Shown here piece by piece: positions 47,310 through 56,890 of a stretch of DNA of 64,000 bases (the stretch's first letter is position 1; every line of letters begins with the position of its first letter). Position numbers and translations under genes: made by a program. The DNA comes from Leptidea sinapis (Eukaryota > Arthropoda > Insecta > Lepidoptera > Pieridae): assembly GCF_905404315.1 (NCBI RefSeq), contig NC_066275.1, forward strand, positions 9,300,001 through 9,364,000. The letters are read 5' to 3'. The notes beneath the pieces were generated by a model. The model did not search any database. It was not told the DNA's origin and saw only the letters and a list, made by a program, of their open reading frames with translations.

Positions 47310-47735
47310 ATATATAAAGGCATAAAGGCATAAAAGGCATTTATTTTCTCAAAATTGATTCCTTTAGAATTCTTTTTGATATCATTTCCAATAACTACTA
47401 GATACTACTACCGCTTCGGAAACAAATGGCGTTCTGAGAGAGAAGAAGCGGTGCAAGAAACTCTTCCAGCATTCTTTTTTTTTGCGCTCTTTTCAATAAA
47501 AATATACAATATTGTATGATCATTTCTATCGCTATAAAATAATCACAATCTAGTCCCAGGCTGTCCGATCATTTAGATATTCAGCAGTGGAGTAATAGGA
47601 TTTACAACAGAGCCATTTTTATATAAATCATTTAAATTTATTTGTAGATATTGCCTGAACAGTGACTGGGACTTTATTATAGAAGTGTAAACATTTTCCC
47701 TTAAAGGTATTATAAAAATCCAGTGTCCTTATGTT
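47310..47735 (-). mobile_element. LINE 3' end, family J copy 2
   Basis: Plus-strand text AAAGGCATAAAAGGCATTTA (the tail, reversed), GAATTCTTTTTGATATCATT, CTTCGGAAACAAATGGCGTT, GAGAGAGAAGAAGCGGTGCA, CCCAGGCTGTCCGATCATTT and CAGTGACTGGGACTTTATTA is the reverse complement of a common lepidopteran LINE 3' end, tailed with repeats of TTTATGCC. Several stops break any ORF. Copy 1 is at 27690-27845. Confidence 0.65.
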
Positions 47736-48410
47736 TATTTCCAGTGAACTGCAAAACTAATGAACGGATTTTAATGGAGATTACTTCATGGAGTGCAGTT
47801 TAGTCCAACTTGAGAGATAGGATAGTTTCTATTTCGATTTGGGACGCATAATTATTTTTATTTCCAATTTTTGTTTTATATGGACATATTTTCAATGAGA
47901 GAATTTATTGACGCACTGTTTGACAGTTCTGCTGTAATACAATTTCATTAAGTATATAACAACATGGAGCATATTTTACGAAATAATTCTTGATATAATG
48001 AAATATTATTGACAAATTCATAAAAAAACAGTGTTTTATTTATTACTAGCTGACCCAGCAAACGTTGTAATGCCATATAAATGGTAGGTATCTAAAATTA
48101 AGTTTATTTTTTACCTCCTGAGAAAGTAAGAAAGATATAAAGATTCTAATTAGTTATTTGTTTTAAAGTATTCTTTCAATTTGATTTTTGAATGACGGGG
48201 GACACATCAAAGGAAAAACAAAATTATTGTTTTTATTTCATTCCATTTTCATATTTATTCACCTTTTAAACCTTCCCTGGACTTCCACAAATAATTCAAG
48301 ACCAAAATTAGCCAGATCGGTCCAGCCGTTCTCGAGTTTTAGCGAGACTAACGAACAGCAATGTATTTTTATATGTAGGTACAGAACAACATCTGTCGGG
48401 TCAGCCAGTA
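47736..48410 (+). mobile_element. Helitron family D-like, split by a second Helitron
   Basis: The left part (to 48043) has TCCAGTGAACTGCAAAACTA (starting near 47740), AATGAGAGAATTTATTGACG and GGAGCATATTTTACGAAATA. The right part, 48380-48410, is TACAGAACAACATCTGTCGG then GTCAGCCAG. Together they match D2 (55491-55865), where TTTTATTTATTATATACAG is continuous. The insert is 48044-48379. Confidence 0.7.
48044..48379 (-). mobile_element. Helitron nested in a Helitron
   Basis: Begins (plus strand) CTAGCTGACCCAGCAAACGT after TTTATTA, and ends with the reverse complement of a D-type 5' end (CTCGAGTTTTAGCGAGACTA, ACGAACAGCAATG). Its 3' half differs from D1/D2 and shares only the last ~25 bases with families B and C. 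TGACGGGGGACACATCAAAG lies in the middle. Confidence 0.7.
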
Positions 48411-48774
48411 ATGTTATAATTCTCTAAATATATGTGTGTGTTTTTGTTCCCCATGGACTCGATAACGGATTGAATTTATGGCACAGGCTGTCCAGCTAGG
48501 TGGTTATTTTTTATGAAATATATTTAAAACGCTGTTAACTTTGAACACGATTCATATATTGGATTCATAATTGATTTAAAAGACCGACCGTTGAGTTTCT
48601 TGTATGTACTTCTGCGGAGCTCTACTTTTTCCGAACATATTGTAAATTCAATTTTTTAAAAGAAATGTTTATAGTATTATAATTGTTTTTTTTTTATGAA
48701 TTTTATGGTTCAGACTTGTGTTTTTTTACTGGATTGCATTATTTTTAAAATTAGAATGTACCTAATTGAATTAT

Positions 48775-48846
48775 ATTTTTGGTCATTGACGATGACGAGA
48801 AAAATGTTGATTTTATGTCAATAAAATATTTTTGACTTTGACTTAA
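48775..48846 (+). mobile_element. LINE tail fragment
   Basis: TTGACGATGACGAGAAAAAT, TTTATGTCAATAAAATATTT and TTGACTTTGACTT: an AATAAA signal followed by a TTTGAC repeat tail. A related tail is at 57955-58020. Confidence 0.5.
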
Positions 48847-49089
48847 CAATTCAAAAGCGCTTGTTTTAACCCTTTTTGAATAAATCTTTTTTTGTGACTC
48901 TTTAAGCTACGAGCACCATTGCGATGTCACTTAGAAATTTAGGATTTTCAGATTTCATTATAACTATCATATCATTTATCACTAACCACCAGGTCAAGAT
49001 CTAACTCGTCTCGACAGTAGAAAAAATATAACTAAGCTTACGTACCTGATATACACTGTTTTTATTTATTATTTCAATGAAGGTAATCT

Positions 49090-49396
49090 TCTAATATATA
49101 AAATTCTCATGTCGCGGTGTTTATAGTTAAACTCCTTCGAAACGGCTTGACCGATTCTCATGAAATTTTGAGTGCATATTGGGTAGGTCTGAGAATCGGA
49201 CAACATCTATTTTTCATCCCCCTTAATGTTAAGGGTGGTCCACGCCAAATTTTTTTTTTATTTTTTTTTAAATTTGTTTGATTATGAGTCAGCATTAAAT
49301 ATACATAAAACTCAAAATTTTCACCCATCTACGATCAACAGTTACATTTGTATCGCGATTTTAATATCGGCAATACAACGTTTGCTGGGTCAGCTA
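49090..49396 (+). mobile_element. Non-autonomous Helitron, family B copy 4
   Basis: TCTAATATATAAAATTCTCA to TTTGCTGGGTCAGCTA. The interior CGAAACGGCTTGACCGATTC and TTAAGGGTGGTCCACGCCAA match B1 and B6. The last G of CTAG is changed to C. Confidence 0.8.
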
Positions 49397-50083
49397 CGTT
49401 TCTCATAAAAATATAACTAAGCTTACGTAAATGATATACTTTTTTTATTTATTATTTCAATGAAGGTAATATTAGTATAAAAACAATTAAACTTCTTCAA
49501 ATTCAATAGAAATATGAAATAAGTAATGAATAAAATGATTTCATAGCGTTACATAAAACATATATTTGAACCACAAGGAGGGTGACATATTTGTTACGAA
49601 GCTCTCATTAATGAAAGTGGATGTTTTCGGCTGAATCTGAGCCAAGAAAAATATTTTTTCCTAATAATGAATATTTACTATGTAGTTATAGCTGTGATTT
49701 ACAGCGCAAACGTCAGCTTTGAATAAAATAGTACTTACGTAAAAGTATATTGGCTACAATATCGAAAGAGGTTTTTTTCGGTGATGAAGTTATTCATAAA
49801 AAAAATATGTTATGCTCTTTATATAAATAAACCCAATGATATTATAAATTAAGTCAATTAATCGCGCATCGAGACGTAAGTGTGTCCTATTTGGGACATA
49901 TTTTGACAGTCGCCAACATGTCCTTTTTTCTTAATTCCAATCATTTCATTATTTTTACATCAGCATTAGCAATATATAAAATGATGGATCTTGTGTTATT
50001 ATTTATGTTAATTTGAAGCCTGCTTCTAAAATTATACATTAAAATTTTATAGATTATTTATAATTATACTGTCAATGCTTATA
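49397..50083. other. No gene recognised
   Basis: AT-rich. ATAACTAAGCTTACGTAAAT then TATTTATTATTTCAATGAAG at 49411-49467 repeats the sequence just upstream of B4 (about 49028-49087): a direct repeat of ~55 bp flanks the Helitron. Confidence 0.55.
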
Positions 50084-50551
50084 TCTAACATATAAAATTC
50101 TCGTGTCCCGGTGTTTGTTACCAAACTCCTTCGAAACGGCTGAACCGATTTGTATGAAATATTGTGTGCATATTGGGTAGGTTTGAGCATAGGTCTAACA
50201 TCTATTTTACATACCCTTAAATGATAAGGACCCAACTCTAAATTTATAAATTTTATTTTTTGAAAATTATTTTTATTTTAATTTTATTATGAATCATAAT
50301 TGAAAAATAAACACAACTTCAAATTTTCACCCTTCTAAGATCTACAACTATTTTCGTATCGCTTTTTTTATATTATTCTGTTCCATCCAGAAAACCGCTA
50401 TAGGGTTGTAAGATGGCAATCGAATATAATAATTGTAGTACGATAAATGTAGATCTGAGAATCGGTTGCATCTACTTTTTATACCCCAAAAATTTTATTT
50501 ATTGAATTTTTTTACTTTATATGGCAATACAAGGTTAACTGGGTCAGCTAG
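50084..50551 (+). mobile_element. Non-autonomous Helitron, family B variant
   Basis: TCTAACATATAAAATTCTCG and CGAAACGGCTGAACCGATTT at the 5' side, AAGGTTAACTGGGTCAGCTAG at the 3' end. At 468 bp it is longer than other family B copies, with a second internal domain (CAGAAAACCGCTATAGGGTT, GAGAATCGGTTGCATCTACT) repeating part of the first in diverged form. Confidence 0.7.
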
Positions 50552-51549
50552 TACATATATAAATATTTTTTCATTAAAACAATTTTTAAAGTTTTGACGG
50601 TATTAAATAAAAATTATAAATGGTATTTGCAGCAGCGGAGAGATAGAGGAAATGTGACACGAGAAATAAAATAGTTCGGACGACATCTGCGAAGACTTTG
50701 TTGCAACGCGATTGGCTGACATGAAATCGCTGATATTTTCATCGGAGGTTTTAATTAAATTAAACATTTGATCGTAACATTCACTGTGTTTGGACTGCTC
50801 GCTTTTAGTTTTCAGTAAACACATATTGAGTACAACGTCGGCGGAATACAAATAGCTGATTAGCTCGATACGCCCCTTAAAGTTAAGGAATAATAAAATG
50901 TTGAACATTTAATCGGCTGGGTATCATTGGAGTAATATTCTTAAAGGAGTCCAATTACGTGCGTAATTGGTACAATTGCAATTATCTAAACAAAGTCTTG
51001 AAAACATAATATCTGTTTTATTTTATGCTCCGTTGAATTCCCTTTGGTGTTGTGATAATATTCTGAGCCTTACGGCTGGAGTTAGACTTCTCTAAACTTG
51101 TAAACAAATAAATATTAAATAAATTTCTTTGATACCCGACCTTTTAACGCTGAATATTTTGTTTAATTTTATAGTGTTGTTGTTTTGTTTCAATGGTTTG
51201 CATATCTTTAAATACGTTATTAGCGATATGTTTGTATTTTTGAAGTTGAATAGCATAGTGTGGCCAAATTAGACTCCCGTAATAGCCTACTGCAGCCGTC
51301 AAACTTTAAACAAAATATCTCATATACCTTTAATTACACAAGTAACATATCCTTCATATGAACATAAAAATAAAAAAGTGATGAAATGGGTGCGATGTCT
51401 ATCAGGTATGATAGAGTTCAAAATCATGATTGGTCAATATTATTTCTTTGTTAATATCTTAGATATACGTACTATATATTTAACATATTTCACATAATTT
51501 TAGCCTCTATTATCTTACTTTAAAAAAATAAGACATTGTAAATATTGAC
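50552..51549. other. No gene recognised
   Basis: 50630-50910 is more GC-balanced and carries a 101-codon minus-strand ORF (50603-50908) with no motif I recognise. The rest is AT-rich. Confidence 0.45.
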
Positions 51550-51680
51550 TTAACAAAGTGGCAATGAATTTCATGCCGCGTCTTCTCATTAAATCTCAAC
51601 TTTTAAGTAGGTTTAATAAACGGTACCTTATATTTAAAGTAAATTTCACATTTGTAAGTGTATATAATTTTAATTGAATT
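51550..51680 (+). mobile_element. LINE 3' UTR fragment
   Basis: AGTGGCAATGAATTTCATGC, CGTCTTCTCATTAAATCTCA and a later CACATTTGTAAGTGTAT echo the 3' UTR at 25953-26112. Degraded. Confidence 0.45.
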
Positions 51681-51708
51681 CATTTATAAAAAACAAATGA
51701 ATTCAATT
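51672..51708. repeat. Hairpin, perfect 14-bp stem
   Basis: AATTGAATTCATTT (51672-51685) and AAATGAATTCAATT (51695-51708) with a 9-base loop. Confidence 0.8.
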
Positions 51709-52036
51709 ACAATTTAAAAGTAAATATCCACTTTTAGGTCCATTAATTTGAGTTGATAAAATAGAGAGCAAAGTCAAGACTGTATCTAGACGAAAGTTAA
51801 TTGTGTATTTCTCATTGTTTCTATCAACTTACATAAAAATAAATAACCCTTTTCTAGTTCTGTTTTATTTCCCTTTGTGTGTTGTACAAAACTGATGAAA
51901 AACGGTTGCACTTTCTGAGCCAATGTAGACGTTCAAATCGACACCTCTACCATAACGAACGAACGTGCTCGGAAACTCTATTATTTATTATTTAAAACAT
52001 ACGATATACAATTTTCAGAACAGCTGCCTTTAAAAT

Positions 52037-52222
52037 TTAAACAATTTGTTATATTTTTAAAGTAATAACCCTTACTTCTAGGATTAATACACAAATAATA
52101 TTTGAAAACAATTTTTTTGTTTGTTTTTTTTTTCAGTTAGAAGAATAGTCACACGGAACGCGAGAGGTCGTTCGAGTTCCGCATCGATCATAAAATTTTG
52201 TTTTCAAATTTTATTTGTGCCT
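52037..52222 (+). repeat. Family K element, copy 2 (tRNA part truncated)
   Basis: Inverted arms CACAAATAATATTTGAAAAC (52090-52111) and a right arm (52198-52219) with one mismatch. Only the 3' half of the tRNA-like part is left (GGAACGCGAGAGGTCG, TTCGAGTTCCGCATCGATCA). The left flank, TTTAAACAATTTGTTATATT to TTCTAGGATTAATA, is shared with copy 3. Confidence 0.6.
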
Positions 52223-52454
52223 TTAAATTTGATTTTAAAAGTTTAATTATTTTATACCAATATAATGTTAATTGTTTATCCTAAATAAACCTACTGAATA
52301 TTGGTATTGCGAAAAAAATGTTTTTAAAGTAAAATATAATTATTAGTACTTTTATGCAAAAAATATGGATTTTATTTGAGATTTGCTTGTGTAAAGAAAC
52401 TGCTAATTGAGCGGTTATAAAATCAAGTGTCATTTTTGAGCGAATTCAAAAAAG

Positions 52455-52765
52455 AAACAGGTTTTCAATTCGGCTGTATATATTTTGTTTTTTACCTCAG
52501 AACTTTCCACTTGGTGAACCGATTTTGATGATTTTTTTATTTTGAAAACAAGTGCTTCCCGCCACATTATATTGTCATAATAATTTGATTGATTTTTAGG
52601 TAGTCTAGTATTTTTTACAATGGATATCTCAAAAATATAAGTTGAATATTAAGTTGTAGAAGAATATGCAACTATATTTTTTACTTTGAGTGCATATTGT
52701 ATTGTTTTGGAATAGTTTTTTTGAAGTCGGTGGTTTTTTTGTTAAAGTTTTTTTTTGCTTGGTCA
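52455..52765 (+). repeat. Family N dispersed repeat
   Basis: TTCAATTCGGCTGTATATAT, ACCTCAGAACTTTCCACTTG, GTGAACCGATTTTGATGATT and, at the far end, TTTTTGAAGTCGGTGGTTTT are blocks of a repeat I know as very common in Lepidoptera. The internal GAACCGATTTTGATG resembles the Helitron motif. No coding capacity. A 3' scrap is at 61780-61812. Confidence 0.5.
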
Positions 52766-53523
52766 CTTTTAGAGAAAACAATTTGATAACTTAATTATAA
52801 AAGTAAATGCCGGTAAGCTTACTTTAACTATAGTTAGTAAAATTATAAAATTATAAATCTAAATATTATTATAAATATAATATAACTGTAATTTGTTAAG
52901 ATAAGTTTTAAGGCATGTTTCTTTTTAACTCTTTCTTTTTTTAACATTTAACTTAAATAAAAAAATACATACTCTCAATTAAATTTATTAAACAATATTC
53001 AACTTATAAATAATTGACTTAACCGGTTTACCACAACTATAGTTCCGTACTTATAAAATCACATCTAAGTAATAAGAATTAAATAATTTGTTCGTATACG
53101 CACTCGAACCTACCAACCATATGAATTGTTAATTACAATAATATTATAAATACAAACTAAGAATTTTAGCCAACTGTTTAAATTGTAAGTATATTTGAGC
53201 TGATTTATGTAAACTGTCTAATTGTATTTACTACAAAAACATATTGTTCGAATTTGACAATGACAGTGTATGGAAAGATCGAACGGATCGATCCAAGCGT
53301 ACATTCCAAATTCAAATCAGGGATAGGAAATGGGGTTATGACAATAATATAATCAAGAAAAAGAGATTTAAGCGGGGATTGCACTATCTGAATATATTTT
53401 TGCACTGACTGCTATGAGCTAGATAGTACAGGAGACACTCGGATGCAAATTTCATATACATCAGAGACTAGTCCCGTCCCTGTAGCGTTTGACTCTTTAC
53501 ACCATAAACAGCAGTAATAAATG
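52766..53523. other. No gene recognised
   Basis: AT-rich. 53260-53350 is slightly GC-richer, with no supported feature. Confidence 0.5.
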
Positions 53524-53553
53524 ACTCGCATCAACAGAGTTGTTGATGCGAGT
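53524..53553. repeat. Hairpin, perfect 13-bp stem
   Basis: ACTCGCATCAACA, loop GAGT, TGTTGATGCGAGT. The stem is GC-richer than its surroundings. Confidence 0.85.
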
Positions 53554-53789
53554 ATAGATATCAAAGTATTAACGAATAGGGCAGAAGTATAACATCATAA
53601 ATGGGAAAGAAACCGGATAAAATATTTAAATCACATAAAAGTGACGAATAATTTCTAAAATGAAAACTAAAAAGAAGGTTTAACTAGATGTAATGTAGTC
53701 TTTTCCTATTTTAATTGAAGTAAATAATGGTATTATCGTGACCAGAATTAACCTGGTTTCCCTCAGTTTTCCTGGACTTGATAAAGTTT

Positions 53790-54041
53790 AAACAATATGT
53801 TATGTTTTTTTTAAAGTGATAACACTCAATTCTAGGTTTAATACACAAATAAAATTTGAAAAACAAGTAGATCCTGTAGATGAAGCCACAACCTGAGAGT
53901 TGAACAAAGCAAACAGAATTTTATAGCGAGGCGGTACTCGAACGGTTAGCTCAGTTGGTTAGAGCACCGGAACGGAACGCCGGAGATCGTGGGTTCGAAT
54001 CCCGCATCGTTCATAAAATTTTGTTTTTCAAATTTTATTTG
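53790..54041 (+). repeat. Family K tRNA-bearing element, copy 3 (best-preserved)
   Basis: A perfect 21-bp inverted pair (53846-53866, CAAATAAAATTTGAAAAACA..., and 54021-54041) encloses the conserved GTAGATCCTGTAGATGAAGC and CACAACCTGAGAGTTG block, a spacer and a well-formed tRNA-like sequence (53939-54012). TTGATAAAGTTT is present at 53778-53789 and at 54039-54050, a 12-bp direct repeat that looks like a target-site duplication. The tRNA is at the 3' side of the element, unlike normal tRNA-derived SINEs, where it forms the 5' head. Confidence 0.65.
53939..54012 (+). tRNA. tRNA-like gene or pseudogene (in family K copy 3)
   Basis: A cloverleaf can be drawn: acceptor GAACGGT/ATCGTTC (7 pairs, one G-T), D arm GCTCAGTTGGTTAGAGC, T arm GTGGGTTCGAATCCCGC, and A at position 73. 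The A and B boxes are good. The anticodon arm CCGGAACGGAACGCCGG has a mismatch at its base pair nearest the loop, and position 33 would be C, not T. The formal triplet would be GGA, yet there is no long variable arm as a serine tRNA needs. It is therefore probably not a normal decoding tRNA. Confidence 0.45.
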
Positions 54042-55490
54042 ATAAAGTTTGATCCCCCAACTCGTAAAGAGGGTTTAAAAAAATCTGATACCCACATAAG
54101 GCCTAAATTTTTGCTTCTATTAATTAGATAGTAATCACTGATGTAAATATTCAATAGTCAATAAAGAAATTTCTAATTTGTTTTTTTTTTTTATTATCAT
54201 GACCAGAAAACCATGTCAAACTTAGTACGTGGTGGTACATATCTACTCAGAAGTATATCAAGTGAGGCACACATCGTGGTATTAGCTCTAAATTTCAAAT
54301 TGGAACGAATGGAATACCCCAGTAATGACTGAAGTTAGATGAGATGAGGGGAGATGGGAGATGGGAGATGGGAGGACACAGGGTGAGATACACCGCCCGA
54401 GTAATACTTGAACTTTCTCTCGATGTACCAATTGAGATTACTTTTAATAAAGACTGAAAATATTATTAAATAAATAAACTGCGGAGGCAAATTTTTCGAG
54501 ACGCTTGCGAAATTATTATTATTAATATTCGTTTAAAAATTTTAAATTGTGTTATTTTTGCATTATACCATTAGGAAGATTTGAAGACTGTTCTAACGCT
54601 GGACGAAATTTTAATAATTAAATTATTAAAACCTATTATATAAATATAAACAAACTTTCAACCCAAAATCTTGGTAATCAATAGGTATCAAGAGTAGGTA
54701 GTCACCTAGAATTAGATTAGATTAAATAAATGAAACTGTTCTAAATATTGTAGCAATGAGATCTTAAAATAAAAAATAAAAAATTTAAATTTGAAGAAAG
54801 AAGAAGAAAGAAAAATAATTTATTCTACAACTGAAACGTAGTATACAAGTAGTATAGACTTATTTATTGATTTACATGAACATGCAGAATTGGAGTTCAT
54901 GGAATTGGTGATATGATCAGCGCTGGTCTTCCGGAGAACCCCAGGTGGTCCAGCGGATTGTCAAGCTACTTAAAGGTTATACATATTACATGAAGGGTCA
55001 CCATTCTAAAATAGTAATATCACAATAAAAAAGTAATAACAACAAAACAAAAATTACATAAAATTTCGTGACCAGACCTAATTTAATAACTAGTAGTAAT
55101 ATTATTAAGAACACTAAATAGTAAAAAAAATAATAATTATTATAACAAGCGAGTACTAATTGCGTGATTGTATGAGTGCTAATTCTGCTGATAATAATAA
55201 GAATCTCTCTAAAAAAATTCGTATAAATTTGAAACATAGAAAAACAAATTAGTAGATAGAGTCGAGCTAATGAAATTAGTTGGAGCCGGAATGGTCGGCC
55301 TTTGGTCTTATAGTTATACGATACAACAATGCTATGAGAAACGTAAGGTAGGTAACAGAAAGCAGAAGTTACTGTATCAAACTTATTCCAATATTGTGCA
55401 AAATCAAGACTAATTAATATCTACATCACATTCTGTATATTTTCAAAAAGTTCAAATCAATATTACTTTTTTAGGACATAAATAAAGGCT
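54042..55490. other. No gene recognised; short tandem repeat
   Basis: GAGATGG-type tandem units at 54337-54375 (GGGAGATGGGAGATGGGAGA...). 54890-54960 is GC-richer (CGCTGGTCTTCCGGAGAACC) with no frame I can support. The rest is AT-rich. Confidence 0.55.
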
Positions 55491-55865
55491 GATATATATA
55501 TATATATAAATGAATTGCTGTTCATTAGTCTCGCTAAAACTCGAGAACGGCTGGACCGATTTGGCTAATTTTGGTCTTGAATTACTTGTGGCAGTCCAGG
55601 GAAGGTTTAAAAGGTGAATAAATAGGAAAATGCTGCTAAATTAAATAAAAACAACAAATTTGTTTTTCCTTTGATGTGTCCATACATAATTTTTATGAGA
55701 GAATTTATTGACGCACGGTTTGACAGTTCTGCTGTGAAACAATTTCATTACGACTGCAGGGTGCATATTTTACGAAGTAATTTTTGATGTTATGATATTG
55801 ACAAATTCATATAAAAACATTATTTTATTTATTATATACAGAACAACGTCTGTCGGGTCAGCTAG
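55491..55865 (+). mobile_element. Non-autonomous Helitron, family D copy 2
   Basis: A TA-repeat start, then AATTGCTGTTCATTAGTCTC, GAACGGCTGGACCGATTTGG, CAGTCCAGGGAAGGTTTAAA, ATGAGAGAATTTATTGACGC and ACGTCTGTCGGGTCAGCTAG. It is followed by T (A|T insertion). Best-preserved D copy. Confidence 0.8.
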
Positions 55866-56553
55866 TAAAATATTAAAATCATATATATAAATCACCACGT
55901 TATGTAGGTATATTGTCAACTTAACGTACTAAGGTATTGAACACCTAACGATACAATATTAAAAGGAAAATTCCATTTTATTTTTAGAAGCAAGCCGCTT
56001 CTCAAAACAGACATTTTAAACACGTATCGCTAAGCTCGTCAAGTCATAACTTAGAGCAAATAAGTGAATCAAGTATTGGAGACAAGTCAAGCCACCCACA
56101 AAGTGACCGCATACCAATTTAAGTACCTTATGACATGTAGAAATCTATAACCATAGTTTCTAACGCTAATCTAAGTGTTCTCTTATCTTATTATAATTCA
56201 TTTAATTTATAGACTTGATTATACTTATCAATGAATGAATTGCTAATAAATTCAATGGTTTTGTTTTATAGTTTGTTACGACACAACGAAGCACCGACAC
56301 AACCGAAGGATAAGCATCAACTAATAATGTATTTTCATAAAATATTCAAAGGACTGAAGACAACGAGATTACTCAAATCAGTAGATAGCGAAATCAGAAA
56401 AAGAAAAAAAAACTGTTTATTGAGTTAAAAATAATTAAGTTTTCCAAATTCGGATGAATAACGATTTATCATTTTAGACGTTTGCAATTTATTAATGTGC
56501 TATATGTTTAAATTCATTTATGGTTATGTAAAAAATACAGCATATCCCATTAT
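55866..56553. other. No gene recognised
   Basis: AT-rich. The 65-codon ORF at 56231-56428 has no recognisable domain. Confidence 0.5.
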
Positions 56554-56583
56554 TAGACTTTAGTTTAACTAAACTAAAGTCTA
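56554..56583. repeat. Near-perfect palindrome, 14-bp stem
   Basis: TAGACTTTAGTTTA, AC, TAAACTAAAGTCTA. It lies just upstream of the foldback element G5. Confidence 0.85.
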
Positions 56584-56610
56584 AAATAGTCTTATGATAA
56601 ATATCACAAG

Positions 56611-56814
56611 TATACAAATTATTTGAGTTTTTCTTTAGTGTTAATTCCGCCAATATTTGTCTTTAAACAATTCGACACGTGTTTCGCCTCTACGTCCTGA
56701 GGATGCCTCGTCATCCGCAGGACGTGTTGTCTCGCCAAAATCTGGCACGAGACTCTGTTGAAATATAAATATTGGCGGAATTAACACTAAAGAAAAACTC
56801 AAATAATTTGTATA
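56611..56814. mobile_element. Family G foldback/MITE, complete copy with perfect 48-bp inverted ends
   Basis: The left arm (56611-56658, starting TATACAAATTATTTGAGTTT and ending CCGCCAATATTT) is the exact reverse complement of the right arm (56767-56814). Between them lies the family G core with a second stem: ACGTCCTGAGGATG (56692-56705) and CATCCGCAGGACGT (56712-56725), 13 of 14 paired, loop CCTCGT. The 204-bp element has no ORF. Perfect arms argue for recent insertion or for arm homogenisation. Confidence 0.8.
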
Positions 56815-56890
56815 TCTATGGATTTTCGCAAAGTAACGCCTACATCAATAAATTTTCTCAAATATCACAAGCACTATCGTTAATAAATAC

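Noticed and set aside
50603..50908. 101-codon minus-strand ORF
   Set aside because: Some balanced codons, but no recognised domain or splice evidence; kept only as an unassigned GC-balanced block.
53939..54012. A functional serine tRNA
   Set aside because: Formal anticodon GGA, but C at position 33, a stem mismatch and no long variable arm.
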